A DNA stretch of 52,395 nucleotides from Chara braunii (Eukaryota; Streptophyta; Charophyceae; Charales; Characeae). The translations under genes were made by a program, and so were the position numbers. Where the stretch lies: contig BFEA01000248.1 of the NCBI GenBank assembly GCA_003427395.1, positions 1,289,954-1,342,348 on the forward strand, read 5' to 3'. The notes beneath the pieces were generated by a model. It searched no databases and had not been told where the DNA came from. It saw only the letters and a list, made by a program, of their open reading frames with translations. Positions 9,801-19,132 of the stretch are shown here, one piece after another (position 1 is the stretch's first letter; every line of letters begins with the position of its first letter).

Positions 9801-11103
9801 GTGACGCCCAACCTCACGCCCTGCGCTGTCTTTCGTTCGGAGTGCTAAGGGTGCGGAAAGGAGGCCCCGAAAAACAGCAAGATGGGGTGTGCCAAGGATT
9901 TTTGGAAAATTGAGTGTGGGGACACAGACGGAACTGAAATCCCCCGTGTTGGTCTGATGAAGTGAGAGATCTGATTGGCGGTGACGTGGGTTTTGAGGCG
10001 ACGCGCTCGCGGGATATGTGACGCGAGGAACTTTAAATTCAATCCAGAAAATATTGTCGGATCTCCCAACGAGCCACGGCTCGGCGCTTGGAGTGGAAGG
10101 GAGCGGGCACCTGTTTAGTATCCCGTTTTCGAACTAGCTCCCGACGTCGCACATTACACAATTCTGAATCCGACGTGGACGGTCTTAATCGCGTGGCCCT
10201 TTCCTTGTGCTCATCCTCATTCCGTGTTCGGTAGTGGAACCTCTTCGATTGGTAGTGGTCGAGTCGTTGGCAATCACTACACAAGGTGTTAGGCCAATGG
10301 GGCGCTACTGCCGACCGGCGACCACGGGATGACGAGCAACTCGTTAAATGGTAATAGCAGCGAGTACGGCGGAAAATGCGTATTGACGATGACAAACCCA
10401 ACGCCGACAAACCGATTTTCAGGAGGGAAGCAGTATTCCCCACAGATCTTGGCGACGACTTCTCGTATGTCCCACTCACAGATTCATGTCCTGTCGTCGT
10501 TATACGGGAAGGGGCGGAGAGGGGCAACGGGAGGCTGGCGCCTAGTCGGGTTGAACCCGTTAGTCCACATGGCAAACAATCAAGAATATTTTAACCATTC
10601 ATCGTGTGCATGCAATCCTAGCAATCCAATCGGAAAGGTCAGATAGGAGAAACAGAGGGTTCGGAGAAAGAGAACGAAAAACTCATGTGTGGCGAGACGC
10701 GGCCACCATTTCGTGGTCAGATCGTGTGTGGCGAAATCACATATGTACTCGCAACACTTCTTCGATAATCACAAATCAAAGCATTCTTGCACTTCCAAAT
10801 CCCAGCAACATTGCCCCTGCCATCGACTCGTCCTAATCAAGATGGGTTTCGTACTCGTTCATTCCCATCTTCGATGCATGCATTCACTGTGGAAGGTGCG
10901 AAAATGACAGTCATGCAATTTTCCAACAAGGTGGTATTAAGGGAAGAATTCTTAATGGTTGATACATGCGCATCCACCGTTCACAAGACAAAACCCACTA
11001 GATCGGGGGACTACCCAAGAAACTAATGGAAGAGTTACACGCGCATCCACCGTTCACAAGACAAAACCCACTAGATCGGGGGACTATCCATGCATGATCC
11101 CTC
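9801..11103 (-). mobile_element. LTR-A, 3' LTR of gypsy element II
   Basis: It matches LTR-B (from 21273) over more than 1.2 kb in the same orientation, from CAACCTCACGCCCTG to GATCGGGGGACTA. Relative to LTR-B it lacks about 650 bp at its right end. It joins ATGATCCCTCCTAAC, which in copy B lies past the LTR. By the orientation of element II this is its 3' LTR. It lies head-to-tail against LTR-0 with only about 3 bp between them. Confidence 0.7.
10968..11089. repeat. 73 bp-period direct duplication in LTR-A
   Basis: GCGCATCCACCGTTCACAAG and the following ~30 bp occur at 10968-11016 and again at 11041-11089. LTR-B has a single copy, so the duplication is private to LTR-A. Confidence 0.85.
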
Positions 11104-11880
11104 CTAACTTGACCTCAGCCAATCAGAATCGTCGCGGAGGAAGAACTTACACGACGCTTCTCCTTGGCTAGATGGGGAGAGAGGATCGACTGGGTTTTCG
11201 AGCATGGATCTTAGAGCGGGAAGAAGAGGAGCGCGAAGGATAGCACGGAACGAGTCCAAGATTCAGATGATCAAGAAGGAGAAAAAAAAAAGACACGTGC
11301 TGAGAAGGGGAGGGAAAAGCAGTTACAGGGGGCGGGGGCGAGAAAGCGTGTGAGCGCGAAGAAAGACGGTGAGAGGAGCGCAAGGGAGGAAGGAGGAGGG
11401 AGCTTGCTTGCATGGCGCCGATCAACAAAAAGGGAAATGGGCACCAAGACAGTTGCAGTCTTTTCCAATCCTATGCTAATTCAAAAATTGAAAGTACCAT
11501 AGCCGCGCGCAAAACAGGCGCGGGAAAGAAAGTCTTCCGTCCATCCATATTCCTACAAGAATTCCCAGAGTTTTCAAGGTCGAGGCCGGAACATTCGCGC
11601 GCGGAAGGTCGCGCGACATTTCGATAATTCCGGGATTTCTAACTGCCGAGCCAAATTCCAAGCGCACTCGCTAAGGCGCGTGAAATTTCCATGCATTTTC
11701 AATGAAAAAAAAAAAAAAAAAAAAAAGGAACTGACAAATTTCCGCAAGGTACCTTTAATCGGGTATAGAAAAAGAGGGGAGAGGGAGGGATCTCGGGGTC
11801 GAACTGTACACACCTGGATGCAGAGAAAACACGGGAAAAAGGAAGGGGTCCGAAAGATGGCGCAGGTCCGGAAGCTAGTA
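11104..11880 (-). other. Element II 3' non-coding region
   Basis: This lies between the accessory ORF region and LTR-A and holds no credible gene. It matches 23140-23396 plus 24690-25040 in copy B nearly base for base, with TE-2 missing here, so it is a natural empty site for TE-2 (near 11362). A run of A at 11704-11726 and GC-rich purine tracts are the only other notable features. Confidence 0.65.
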
Positions 11881-11896
11881 CGTCACATATGTGACG
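11881..11896. promoter_or_regulatory. 16 bp perfect palindrome CGTCACATATGTGACG
   Basis: The palindrome contains two inverted TGACG half-sites, the core of plant TGA/bZIP sites. A near copy lies at 25706-25721 in the equivalent part of copy B, and CACATATGTGACG also abuts LTR-0 at 502-514. A regulatory role is inference only. Confidence 0.45.
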
Positions 11897-11899
11897 TGT

Positions 11900-12169
11900 T
11901 GGGGGTTCCAAAATTATGCGATCTCCTGATTGCATGTCATGGCGGAGAAGGAGAGAGGGGGATGAGAGGATGAATGAGGAACCAAGTGTATCAGGAGAGA
12001 GAATGCTCGCATCAACGCAGATATTGGACCCAGAGTTCATGTTGACGCCAACGTCAATTGCAATTTCTTTGTGAGTCTGCTGACTCAAGCTGCTGGAACC
12101 GCCAGAGGTCGTCCAGGTGACGCCATCATCGTCCGCTGATTCTCCGTGTGCTCTGCACCCTTGCCTCAT
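11900..12169 (-). pseudogene. Gypsy accessory ORF, piece d (element II)
   Basis: The reading includes IDVGVNMNSGS and LSPDTLGSSFI, both preserved in the copy at 25777-25970 (TWGTSSTSQQSHEDI, IDVGVNMNSGS, LSPDTLGSSF). Conservation of the same frame in two diverged copies suggests that it once encoded protein. No family is recognised. It sits at the 3' end of the accessory region, on the element's sense strand, before the 3' non-coding block. Confidence 0.45.
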
Positions 12170-12291
12170 TATTGGAAGTCCGCTCGACGGTGGTCGACAA
12201 GGAGGGGATGATGGAGGGGTCGGGGCTAGTCAGATGGGAGCGGAGGGAAATAATCCTCCGCTTCATCACCGAGATCGACGAAATGTACGAT

Positions 12292-12762
12292 TCAATGTGT
12301 GTGGGGGAAACGATGATTTGGTCGAGATAGGGCTGGGAAGTCGGTGTATAAAGAGGGAATAGTGCAGAGGACGTTATCCCTTAGGGACTCATAGTCCTCC
12401 ATAGCAGGAAAGGTGCCGAATACGACACAATACAACTCCATGTGGTTGAACTGCGCCCATGCGACACTAAAGAGGAGGATATTGAGAGGGAAGGATGGGG
12501 ATTGATGGGGGAAGATCGTGCAAAGGAGGCGGGCGGCGAAGTGATGGCAGAATACGCGGCTGGCGAAGACGTGATAGTCCAGGGGGAATTCAAGGTGGGG
12601 GAGAGGTCGGAAACGGAGGAAATCAAGGGGGCGGCGACAGACGGGACGAGGACGGTTCGTCCGGGCCAGGAGGAGGACGGGGACGAAGCGCGGAGGGGGC
12701 GGAAGCAGCTGGAGAAGGTGAGCGAGGGCGGCGACGCCGGCGGGAGGTTGGTGCGCCATCAT
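12292..12762 (-). pseudogene. Gypsy accessory ORF, piece c (element II)
   Basis: A 156-residue reading, proline- and arginine-rich at its N-terminus. A conserved core follows, including PLPHLEFPLDYHVFA, FCHHFAARLLCTIFPH, SPSFPLNILLFSVAW and NHMELYC, then EDYESLRD. The same frame and motifs occur at 33558-33061 in element I, with substitutions that keep the protein character. No known retrotransposon domain matches. It lies downstream of integrase on the sense strand, in the position env-like or accessory genes occupy in some plant gypsy elements. I see no clear signal peptide or membrane anchor. Confidence 0.5.
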
Positions 12763-12986
12763 GTCGGCTAGCAGCGTCCGAGGGGACAGCGGGATTCAAG
12801 GCCGATTCTTCTTGAGCGAGCGGCGGACCTTGCGAGGTTTCCCGGGGCTCAGGTGCTGATGCCTCTCTGTGTCGTCGCGTCGTACGGGGGGTCTCCGTAC
12901 GGCCCGTACGGACGGACGGATGTACGCCCGTACGGGTGTACGGATGACGGCCGTCCGAAGGTGTTTTAGGGGCAAAAAAAATTTAA

Positions 12987-13025
12987 AAAATGGGGTTGTA
13001 GATCTTTTCGAGATCTACAACCCCA
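12987..13025. repeat. Conserved internal hairpin of TE-1
   Basis: GGGGTTGTAGATCT pairs perfectly with AGATCTACAACCCC around TTTCG. Equivalent hairpins occur at 23549-23577 in TE-2 and 33780-33815 in TE-3, in the same relative place. Confidence 0.8.
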
Positions 13026-13336
13026 TATTTTGTTTTCTATTTTTTTGCCTTCAAAATGATTTTTAAAAAATCAAAAACGAAAAAACATGAGGAAAAAAAA
13101 GAAAAATAAAAAAGACTTTGGTAGGGAAAAAAAACGGGCAGTTGCCCCGCATGCGTGTGTGCGTGTGTGTGTGTTCTTGGGGGGGAGACGAACCCCCCCA
13201 CTTCATATCAATCAATCAATCAAAAGAAAAGAGGAAAAAAAAAAAAAAAAAAGCAAAAAAAAGGTGACGCGCGTTTGTGTGTATGTGTGTGTGTGTATTG
13301 TCATACTCGCTATACACTCAAAAAAAGCATGACTGT

Positions 13337-13337
13337 A

Positions 13338-13397
<60 letters not shown>

Positions 13398-13433
13398 CGC
13401 CGGGGGGGAGGCGACCCCCTCACCCACCTCGTG

Positions 13434-13501
<68 letters not shown>

Positions 13502-13510
13502 CCAACCAAC

Positions 13511-13566
<56 letters not shown>

Positions 13567-13612
13567 CAATCAATCAATCTATCAATCAATCAATCAACCA
13601 ATTAATCAATCA
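13337..13612. repeat. (GT)n and (AATC)n microsatellites in TE-1
   Basis: About 27 GT dinucleotides run to 13393. After a short GC-rich spacer, a (CAAT)n-type array with occasional ATTC and ACCA variants runs from about 13433 to 13612. Open frames through this block are simple-repeat artefacts. Confidence 0.9.
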
Positions 13613-13860
13613 GTCATTTTTTTTTTACCCTCGGGACCAAAAAAAAAAAAAAATCCTTTTTTTTTTTTTTTTTTTTTTCAATGGGGGTGTATCCCCTGAC
13701 ACCCGACCCCCCCCCAGCCCATCCACCCCCTGAGCACCCCCCCGGAAGGCGATGTACGGAGGGCCCAAAGTCCGTATGTACGGGCCGTACGGGCACCGGG
13801 GGGCCCGTACGTACGGACGTACGACCGTACGGACGGACCGTATTCATACGGGCGTATTCA

Positions 13861-14413
13861 CTGATGCCTCTCCTTCTTCCTTGGAGGTCGACCGGGCTTC
13901 TGGCTCTTCTACCTCCGCTAGTCCAGCGATGGCTATGCGACCTGGATCGTCATCTGATGGCAACTCTCCGTTCTCCCGATGCGCTTGCCAAAACTCGTTG
14001 AAGTCGGAATTATTGGGTGCAAGCTCATCCAGGTCCAAGTAACACCAAGTCGTCGGATCGTGATCGCTCAAATACTGCCCGTAATCCTCTGTACAGTTCG
14101 CCCAGATTACAGTTGGCGTCAACTTCCTTTCCAAGGTGTCAGGTCCCACTTGCTTCGGATCGCTTGGATTGTAGGAGATGATGTCCGTCGGTAGATCGTC
14201 GACGAGCTGTGACAAAAAGGTGAGAAGTTCGTAGGCGACCATGGCTCGTCCTCCCTTGGCGATCTCTCCACACAACAACCCCACCAACGTACCGTCGGTA
14301 GCAGACTCGTTCGGCCACAACTGCGCTAGTACCAACGAGATCTCGTGAGAGTGCTTCAGTTCCTGATTGCTATAGTATCGTGACCAGTGGCATCTCACCG
14401 TGAGCATACACAC
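13861..14413 (-). pseudogene. Gypsy accessory ORF, piece b (element II)
   Basis: A 189-residue reading with MCMLTVRCHWSRYYSN, GTLVGLLCGEIAKGG, ELLTFLSQLVDDLPTDII and SDHDPTTWCYLDLDEL, then an acidic Ser/Glu-rich tail. The copy at 36318-35738 keeps the same frame and almost every motif, so this was coding. The frame opens just after a conserved YAG followed by TGTGTGTATG, which could be a splice acceptor. TE-1 lies at its C-terminal side. No known domain is recognised; the helical core and acidic tail are all that can be described. Confidence 0.55.
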
Positions 14414-14581
14414 ACTAACCGTTACGAACTCAGTCCACTTGCGGACGTTGGCAGAACTGAATGTAAGGGGTGGAGGAGGGGTGAATTTCTAGAGTGAGGA
14501 TGGGATTTGCCCAGGATGGGCAGATGATCGGGAGGTCGGAGGGGAGAGAGAAGGTGGAGAAACGATTCATCGGCGCTCGGG

Positions 14582-15046
14582 TTAGGGATGAAGATGGGGG
14601 AGAGGGCGAGAGGGGCGGTCAGTATCGCTGGTCCAGAGGGAGAAGGTGTCAATACAATCAGTCCTCACTACTTGTCGCCTTGGTTGGGCTAGTCGCTGCT
14701 GCCCATCCAACTCTTGTCCCCACCTGTAGAGATCAGTCACCACTGCATCGCACCGCTGCACGCCGATAGTACACAAATCGCCGCTGAAGGCTACTACCAC
14801 CGTCACGTCGCTCTGAGTCGGCCGCGAGAAGCGCCGAACTACCAAAGCTTCCACTAAGACGACTGCTGAACCTCGATCGGTTGATATGGTGATCTCCATG
14901 GCGGCACACCAAGCTCCGTCGCCAAAGAGCTGCGCAAATCGGAGAAGATCGAGACTAAGACGGGGATGCGCGACCTGGCAAAATTGCAACGGGGTTAGAG
15001 GTTGGAGGAGCGGAGCAGGAAGGGCTGGCTCAATCATAAAGCTCAT
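14582..15046 (-). pseudogene. Gypsy accessory ORF, piece a (element II)
   Basis: The reading starts MSFMIEPALPAPLLQP and includes LLRFAQLFGDGAWCAAMEI, STDRGSAVVLVEAL, RFSRPTQSDVTVVVAF and CTIGVQRCDAVVTDLY. The copy at 36949-36572 starts with MSFVIEP and is similar to its end. Its ATG overlaps the end of the pol reading (15030) by 17 bp, so it begins right at the integrase terminus. A GTAGTG donor-like site near 14670 is matched by GTAGTG at 36568-36563 in the other copy, suggesting an intron toward piece b. Function unknown. Confidence 0.5.
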
Positions 15047-15458
15047 GGTGAAGGTGAGGGGGAGGTAGATGCAGACGAAGGAGAGGAAACAAGTTCTTCG
15101 GTCGCGTCGGATGAAGAAGAAAGAAATGGTTAAGGTTCTCAGAAGGAGGGAGAGGACGAAGGTAGGAAGTGTGGCGGATGATGGGGAGGGAGCTATGGTT
15201 GGCGCTGGCTTCGGGCGCGATGCGCACCGTGTTAGCTCCGTTGGGACCGAAATCTACGACGCGGAAACATCTAGAAAACTTGGGAGCGAGCTTGCGGTCA
15301 CGTGCACATTTGCGTACCTGCACCAGATCCCCTAACTTATATTGGTGTTGTGGGCCCGCATTCCCGTTCCGGGCCTCGTAGCTACGGACCTGCCTGCCGT
15401 GGGCCAGTTCGGTAATTTTCTGTCTTTTCCGGGCCAACTTAGGAATGGCCCTTTCCAT
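15030..15458 (-). pseudogene. Integrase C-terminal domain (element II)
   Basis: The reading contains YKLGDLVQVRKCARDRKLAP and FRVVDFGPNGANTVRI. This is the gypsy integrase C-terminal pattern, in which a GD-x-V strand is followed by KL-x-P-x-F and a VV-x-x-G-x-N strand. No chromodomain follows. A frameshift separates it from the catalytic core, because the frame above runs out near 15540. Sequence after residue ~100 is proline- and leucine-rich and leads into accessory piece a. Confidence 0.65.
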
Positions 15459-16759
15459 TGAATCCGCATATCTCTTGGCTTTGGCCTTAAGGGTTGCACG
15501 CGTGTCCCGACCCCCTTTGTCGGCAATTCTGTGGTACCCCGATTATCGACACATGAGAGGCTATTAGTTCGAAGCTGGAAGGGGGTGAACCCTGTGGACT
15601 CATGAGGGGTGGCTCGGTGGATTCCGACGATTTGATAGACTATCTCGGGCCACGGAGGTGTGTCGCCGGCCGCTAAGTTCTTACGGAGGGCGGTCTTAAT
15701 CATGCGATTCGCATTCTCTGCCAGCCTGTTCGATTGGGAAACATGGGGAGCGGTGTGTCGGAGCATAACCATGACGCCACGACGCATTAGTAATTCCTCT
15801 ACCTCACCTTTAAATTCCGATCCATTGTCGGTTAGAATCTCCTCTGTATCTAGGTGGGTATTGAGGAATCGGTCGATGTATGTGGCTATCTCTGAGGCCT
15901 TTCGGGTTTTACACGGATAGACTTCGATATATTTCGAGAAATGATCGATCAACACCAAGAAAAAGGAGTATTCGCAGCGGTTGGGGCCAGGTGGCACATC
16001 TATATCAGTTGTGTCCATATTGACCCGTTGGAACGACCGTTCTACCTCTGTAGGGACTATTGTATTTGGCCCACGGAGGGGCGCGCGGTCGGCAGCACAG
16101 ACTAAAAAGTTAGCGACCACGTGCTTCCGATCGTCACGGATATTAGACCAGAACCATCGATTTTGGTCGATAGTTGCCTCGGTGACACATATCGCGAAGT
16201 GAGCGGCTTGTTCTTCGTGCGCAGACCTAGTCGAGTCATATCTCTGAAAAGGGTGGGGAACCGTCAGCCATAGTCCCGATCCGTCCGTCTTATGCTTTTC
16301 TAAATGTCCGTTGATCCATCGATAGTCTCGGGATCTTTCGGTAGCCCGACGTCTATCATGCTTAGTGAGATGGTCCAATGGTAGGCCTGCTAATTTAGCT
16401 AATAAGATTTTATCTGTCCATACCTCTGCTCGTCGGTATTTCTCGTCGTATTTAGGGCCGTCTGTTTGGGCAGCCTCGAATCGAACCTTAGTAGGGAGCT
16501 TGTCCGTCCTACACAGGGGGCACCTCCATTCCTTGCTACTCATTCTGTATCGAACGCACGCACCATGCGCAGGATTGACACACGTGGCACAGTTCACTCA
16601 ATCGGCAAATCCAGATTCGAAGGGGTGACAGTTTACTCCGTAAACTCAGGAAATACATGTGCAAAAATAACAAAATTTGTCCGGGAGAGTGACGAGAAAG
16701 TCCGAATGGGCGAAGGGATCAGAAGAGGTGGGAGAGACTGAGTTAGGGGGAGTTTCCAT
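15332..16759 (-). pseudogene. Gypsy integrase with PHD-like module (element II)
   Basis: An ATG at 16759 opens METPPNSVSPTSS; a stop follows after about 37 residues. The main reading (16597-15332, 421 residues) begins with a Cys/His module C-x2-C-x4-H-x2-C-x11-C-x2-C (CATC, HGAC, WRCPLC). Next is an H2C2 zinc finger (HEEQAAH, then NFLVC, first Cys replaced by Phe). The integrase core has NMDTTDID, TDNGSEF and LAENANR, giving Asp, Asp and Glu. The Cys/His module resembles the second half of a PHD finger and is unusual in front of a gypsy integrase. The core looks catalytic, but stops and the lost Cys mark decay. Confidence 0.75.
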
Positions 16760-16859
16760 CGTTCCGAGAGACGAGAATCGGAAAGGGAAGGAGAGGTAGG
16801 GTCGGGTATACGTGTCCACTTAGCCCTTCGGTAGGATCTCCACTTGTCCGTATCGAGGC

Positions 16860-17393
16860 TCGTTCGTCGATTCCGGGTCGCGCTAGGGGGTCACTTCCTC
16901 ACTCCTTGGCACCTTGTCGGGACGGTGAAGTTGTGTCAGTCCGTCTGCGTTGCCGTGTTTCCTGTGTTTCCGATGACGGATGTCAAAGTCCATGCTCTGC
17001 AGTATGGTGGCCCATCGTCTGAGCATGCCCGCAGCCCGAGTAATCCTTGGACTTCTTCAGCGCCAACAGTGGTTCGTGATCAGTTACCAGTGTAAATCTT
17101 CAGCCATACAAGTACGTTCGAAAACGATTGATCCCCCACAAGGCTGCATAGCATTCCCCCGTCGGGGCCGCGTAGTTGCGCTTACAGGACAGCACCATTT
17201 TGGACGAGTATTCCACCACGTGTTCGAGGTCGTTGGGTCCCACCTGGGCCAAGATCGCTGAAACCGCCTCCGGTTGCCAATAGGTGATGAGAACAAAGTG
17301 CTTTTCCGGGTCCGGCCTTATGAGGACTGAGGCTGAAACCAGGGCTGCCTTGAGTTTTCCAAAAGCCCGATCGCATTGCGGAGTCCGGATCAA
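16860..17393 (-). pseudogene. RNase H domain of pol (element II)
   Basis: The reading 17393-17100 contains FVLITYWQPEAVSAILAQ, where Ty3/gypsy RNase H normally has T-D-A/W before the same Gln/Ala-rich strand. The catalytic Asp is replaced by Tyr. CKRNYAAPTGECYAALWGI and FRTYLYG follow, the usual Y-x-x-x-E-x-E/C-ALxW block. Remaining sequence (VTDHEP-like and the tether) lies below 17084 in broken frames and is better preserved in fragment E at 48507-48860. The enzyme would remove RNA from the hybrid during reverse transcription; this copy is inactive. Confidence 0.75.
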
Positions 17394-17396
17394 CGG

Positions 17397-18320
17397 CTAT
17401 TCCTTCTTTAGCAGATTCGTGAGTGGTCTTGCGATCGCTGCAAACCCCTTGATGAACCTTTGATAGTACGATGCCAAATGCAAAAAGGCGCGAACTTGTG
17501 TTACGGACATCGGCACCGGTACGTCCTTCACGACTGTCACTTTCTGGGGTTCTGGCCGCAATCCTTGGCTCGTAACGACGTGGCCGAGGAAGGAAATCTC
17601 CGTGAGAAAAAACTGACACTTCTTAACCGCCACTTTAAATCCTGCGTCCTTTAGTGCGTGCAGTGTCCACTTAACGTGCTGCACGTGTCCCTCATAGGAA
17701 GTGGAAAACACAAGGATATCATCCATATACACAATCACACAGTAATTGATTATGCTTTGCGCTAGTCGCGTTTTTCGCACGAAGTTTTGGAAGGCTATAT
17801 TCATCGCGTGTTGAAACGTGGCAGGGGCATTGCAAATCCCCATCGGGCATCTGACCCATTGCCAGGTCCCTTCGAAAAGAATGAACGCCGTTTTCGGACG
17901 ATCTTCCTTCCGAACCAGGAGATGGTGAAATTCATGGCGAATATCAAATTTACTGAAGAATCGAGCACCACCGATAGCATCCAACAACTCATCAATCCGG
18001 GGAAGGGGATACACATCCTTGATCGTGATATCGTTTAATTTTCGGTAGTCGATGCATATGAGGATCCCTCCTGCTTTTCTCGGCACGATCACTACCAGAA
18101 ACGACCATGGTCCGATAGCGGGTTCGATCCAACCATTAGCTTCGAACTCCTTAATCCTCTTAAATGTTGCCGCTCTTTGCGCCGGTGAATACCGATAAGG
18201 AGCGCAACTAATTGGCGGACGATCCCCTGTAAGGATCGCATGCTCGATTACAATAAATAACCCAGTATTGCTGTCATCTACACTTAATACTTCAGCATAG
18301 CTATGCAACACATCAATCAA
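17397..18320 (-). CDS. Gypsy reverse transcriptase (element II), truncated reading
   Basis: A 307-residue open reading with RT motifs in order: IDYRKLNDITIKDVYPLPRI (90-109), KFDIRHEFHHL (124-134, first catalytic Asp, usual consensus D-L-R-S-G-Y-H), CNAPATFQ (163-170), YMDD (198-201) and FLGHVVT, then FLHLASYYQRFIKGFA and PLTNLLKK. It is a Ty3/gypsy RT. All catalytic aspartates are present, although R-H-E-F replaces the usual R-S-G-Y. It ends with a stop at 17397, 4 bp before the RNase H reading, so pol is shifted there. Confidence 0.85.
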   Translation of the reverse strand: MIDVLHSYAEVLSVDDSNTGLFIVIEHAILTGDRPPISCAPYRYSPAQRAATFKRIKEFEANGWIEPAIGPWSFLVVIVPRKAGGILICIDYRKLNDITIKDVYPLPRIDELLDAIGGARFFSKFDIRHEFHHLLVRKEDRPKTAFILFEGTWQWVRCPMGICNAPATFQHAMNIAFQNFVRKTRLAQSIINYCVIVYMDDILVFSTSYEGHVQHVKWTLHALKDAGFKVAVKKCQFFLTEISFLGHVVTSQGLRPEPQKVTVVKDVPVPMSVTQVRAFLHLASYYQRFIKGFAAIARPLTNLLKKE

Positions 18321-18454
18321 GGATCCTTGGATATCTCGGAGGACATGACTGGGATGATGATTACTGCATTATTCACGATGTTCAGGGGTATTTCAATCCA
18401 ATCCATCTTTCTCGATCGCCTGTCGTGCACGCTGGAAAACATGGAACTACTGGT

Positions 18455-19084
18455 TCAGACCGAGAAGATGGTAGCAATCATTTGGGATTCAGCCGGGCTG
18501 ATCATCTCGGTCTTTTTAACTTCGGCGCTGGTTTCAGAATCAACGACACTTTTGGTTATCTCTACTCCTGTTAGTTCCGTCATTTCCTGCATAAGATCCG
18601 AAACGTCTGTTATCGGAGCCTCTGTCTTTTTCTTGATCAAAGCGATCATGGCTCCTTGCGTGAGTAGTGATCTAGGAGGGGAGACAGAGAGATCCAGGTA
18701 GTGATTCATCTGCTGATACCTAGCCAGGAGTGAAAGTGTGCTCTCGTATAACGTGCGTGGGGGCTCCAAAAGGTCAGCCATATCGGAAATCTGCAAGATT
18801 GGCTCTCCCGAGAATGTCATAGGGGGAGTCCATTTTTCTGTGGGTAGAGAGCGGTTGGGCTCGCTGTTTTCCGAGCCTAGATCGAATGTTCGAGTAGTTG
18901 CCGGGATCATCCGAAATTCTTCTTTCGTCTCACAATCGAACATTTCGACTAATCGCTTCCATTTTTTCTCGCTGGGCATAGCGCTCAGTTCTCCCTCATA
19001 GTCGCGTTCATTGAACTCGTCTTCCCACGCAGGGGGCTGTTCTTCATCAGGGTTCGGGAGAGACTTCTCCAGGTTCTGGATCAT
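18455..19084 (-). CDS. Protease-RT linker of pol (element II)
   Basis: A 209-residue reading between protease and RT, acidic at its start (PAWEDEFNERDYEGEL), with CETKEEFRMIPATTRTFDL, FSGEPILQISDMADLLEPPR and RYQQMN. The same motifs occur in fragment E at 52041-52370. It has no catalytic motif and probably serves as a linker in the polyprotein. A short broken stretch (18321-18454) separates it from the RT reading. Confidence 0.6.
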   Translation of the reverse strand: MIQNLEKSLPNPDEEQPPAWEDEFNERDYEGELSAMPSEKKWKRLVEMFDCETKEEFRMIPATTRTFDLGSENSEPNRSLPTEKWTPPMTFSGEPILQISDMADLLEPPRTLYESTLSLLARYQQMNHYLDLSVSPPRSLLTQGAMIALIKKKTEAPITDVSDLMQEMTELTGVEITKSVVDSETSAEVKKTEMISPAESQMIATIFSV

Positions 19085-19132
19085 TCCTATCCGGTCGATA
19101 CTGGGATATCTTCTTGGTGACCGAGTAGAGAT

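Larger units (their letters stand above)
12868..13860. mobile_element. TE-1: microsatellite-bearing TIR-type element
   Basis: A 993 bp insertion flanked by the 12 bp direct repeat CTGATGCCTCTC (12856-12867 and 13861-13872). Copy C (35738 on) shows the uninterrupted site. Both ends are packed with the palindrome CCGTACGG and variants. Internally it has a perfect hairpin at 12987-13025, A-rich sequence, (GT)n, long (AATC)n arrays and an oligo-T block leading to CAATGGGGGTG. No ORF is credible. The architecture is shared with TE-2 and TE-3. The termini themselves are weakly inverted, so the superfamily is unknown. Confidence 0.65.

Noticed and set aside
12442-12815. Plus-strand Gly/Arg/Glu-rich frames
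   Set aside because: They are antisense shadows of accessory piece c, whose minus-strand frame is conserved in the second copy.
13155-13733. Long frames through GT and AATC repeats (VCVCV and NQSIN runs)
   Set aside because: They translate microsatellite DNA in several frames on both strands; no start context, domain or conservation.
13844-15046. Envelope gene in the accessory region
   Set aside because: No signal peptide, cleavage site or membrane anchor could be seen, so env is not supported.
15030-15458. Chromodomain at the integrase C-terminus
   Set aside because: Sequence after the GDLV/KLAP domain is Pro/Leu-rich without the aromatic chromodomain pattern.
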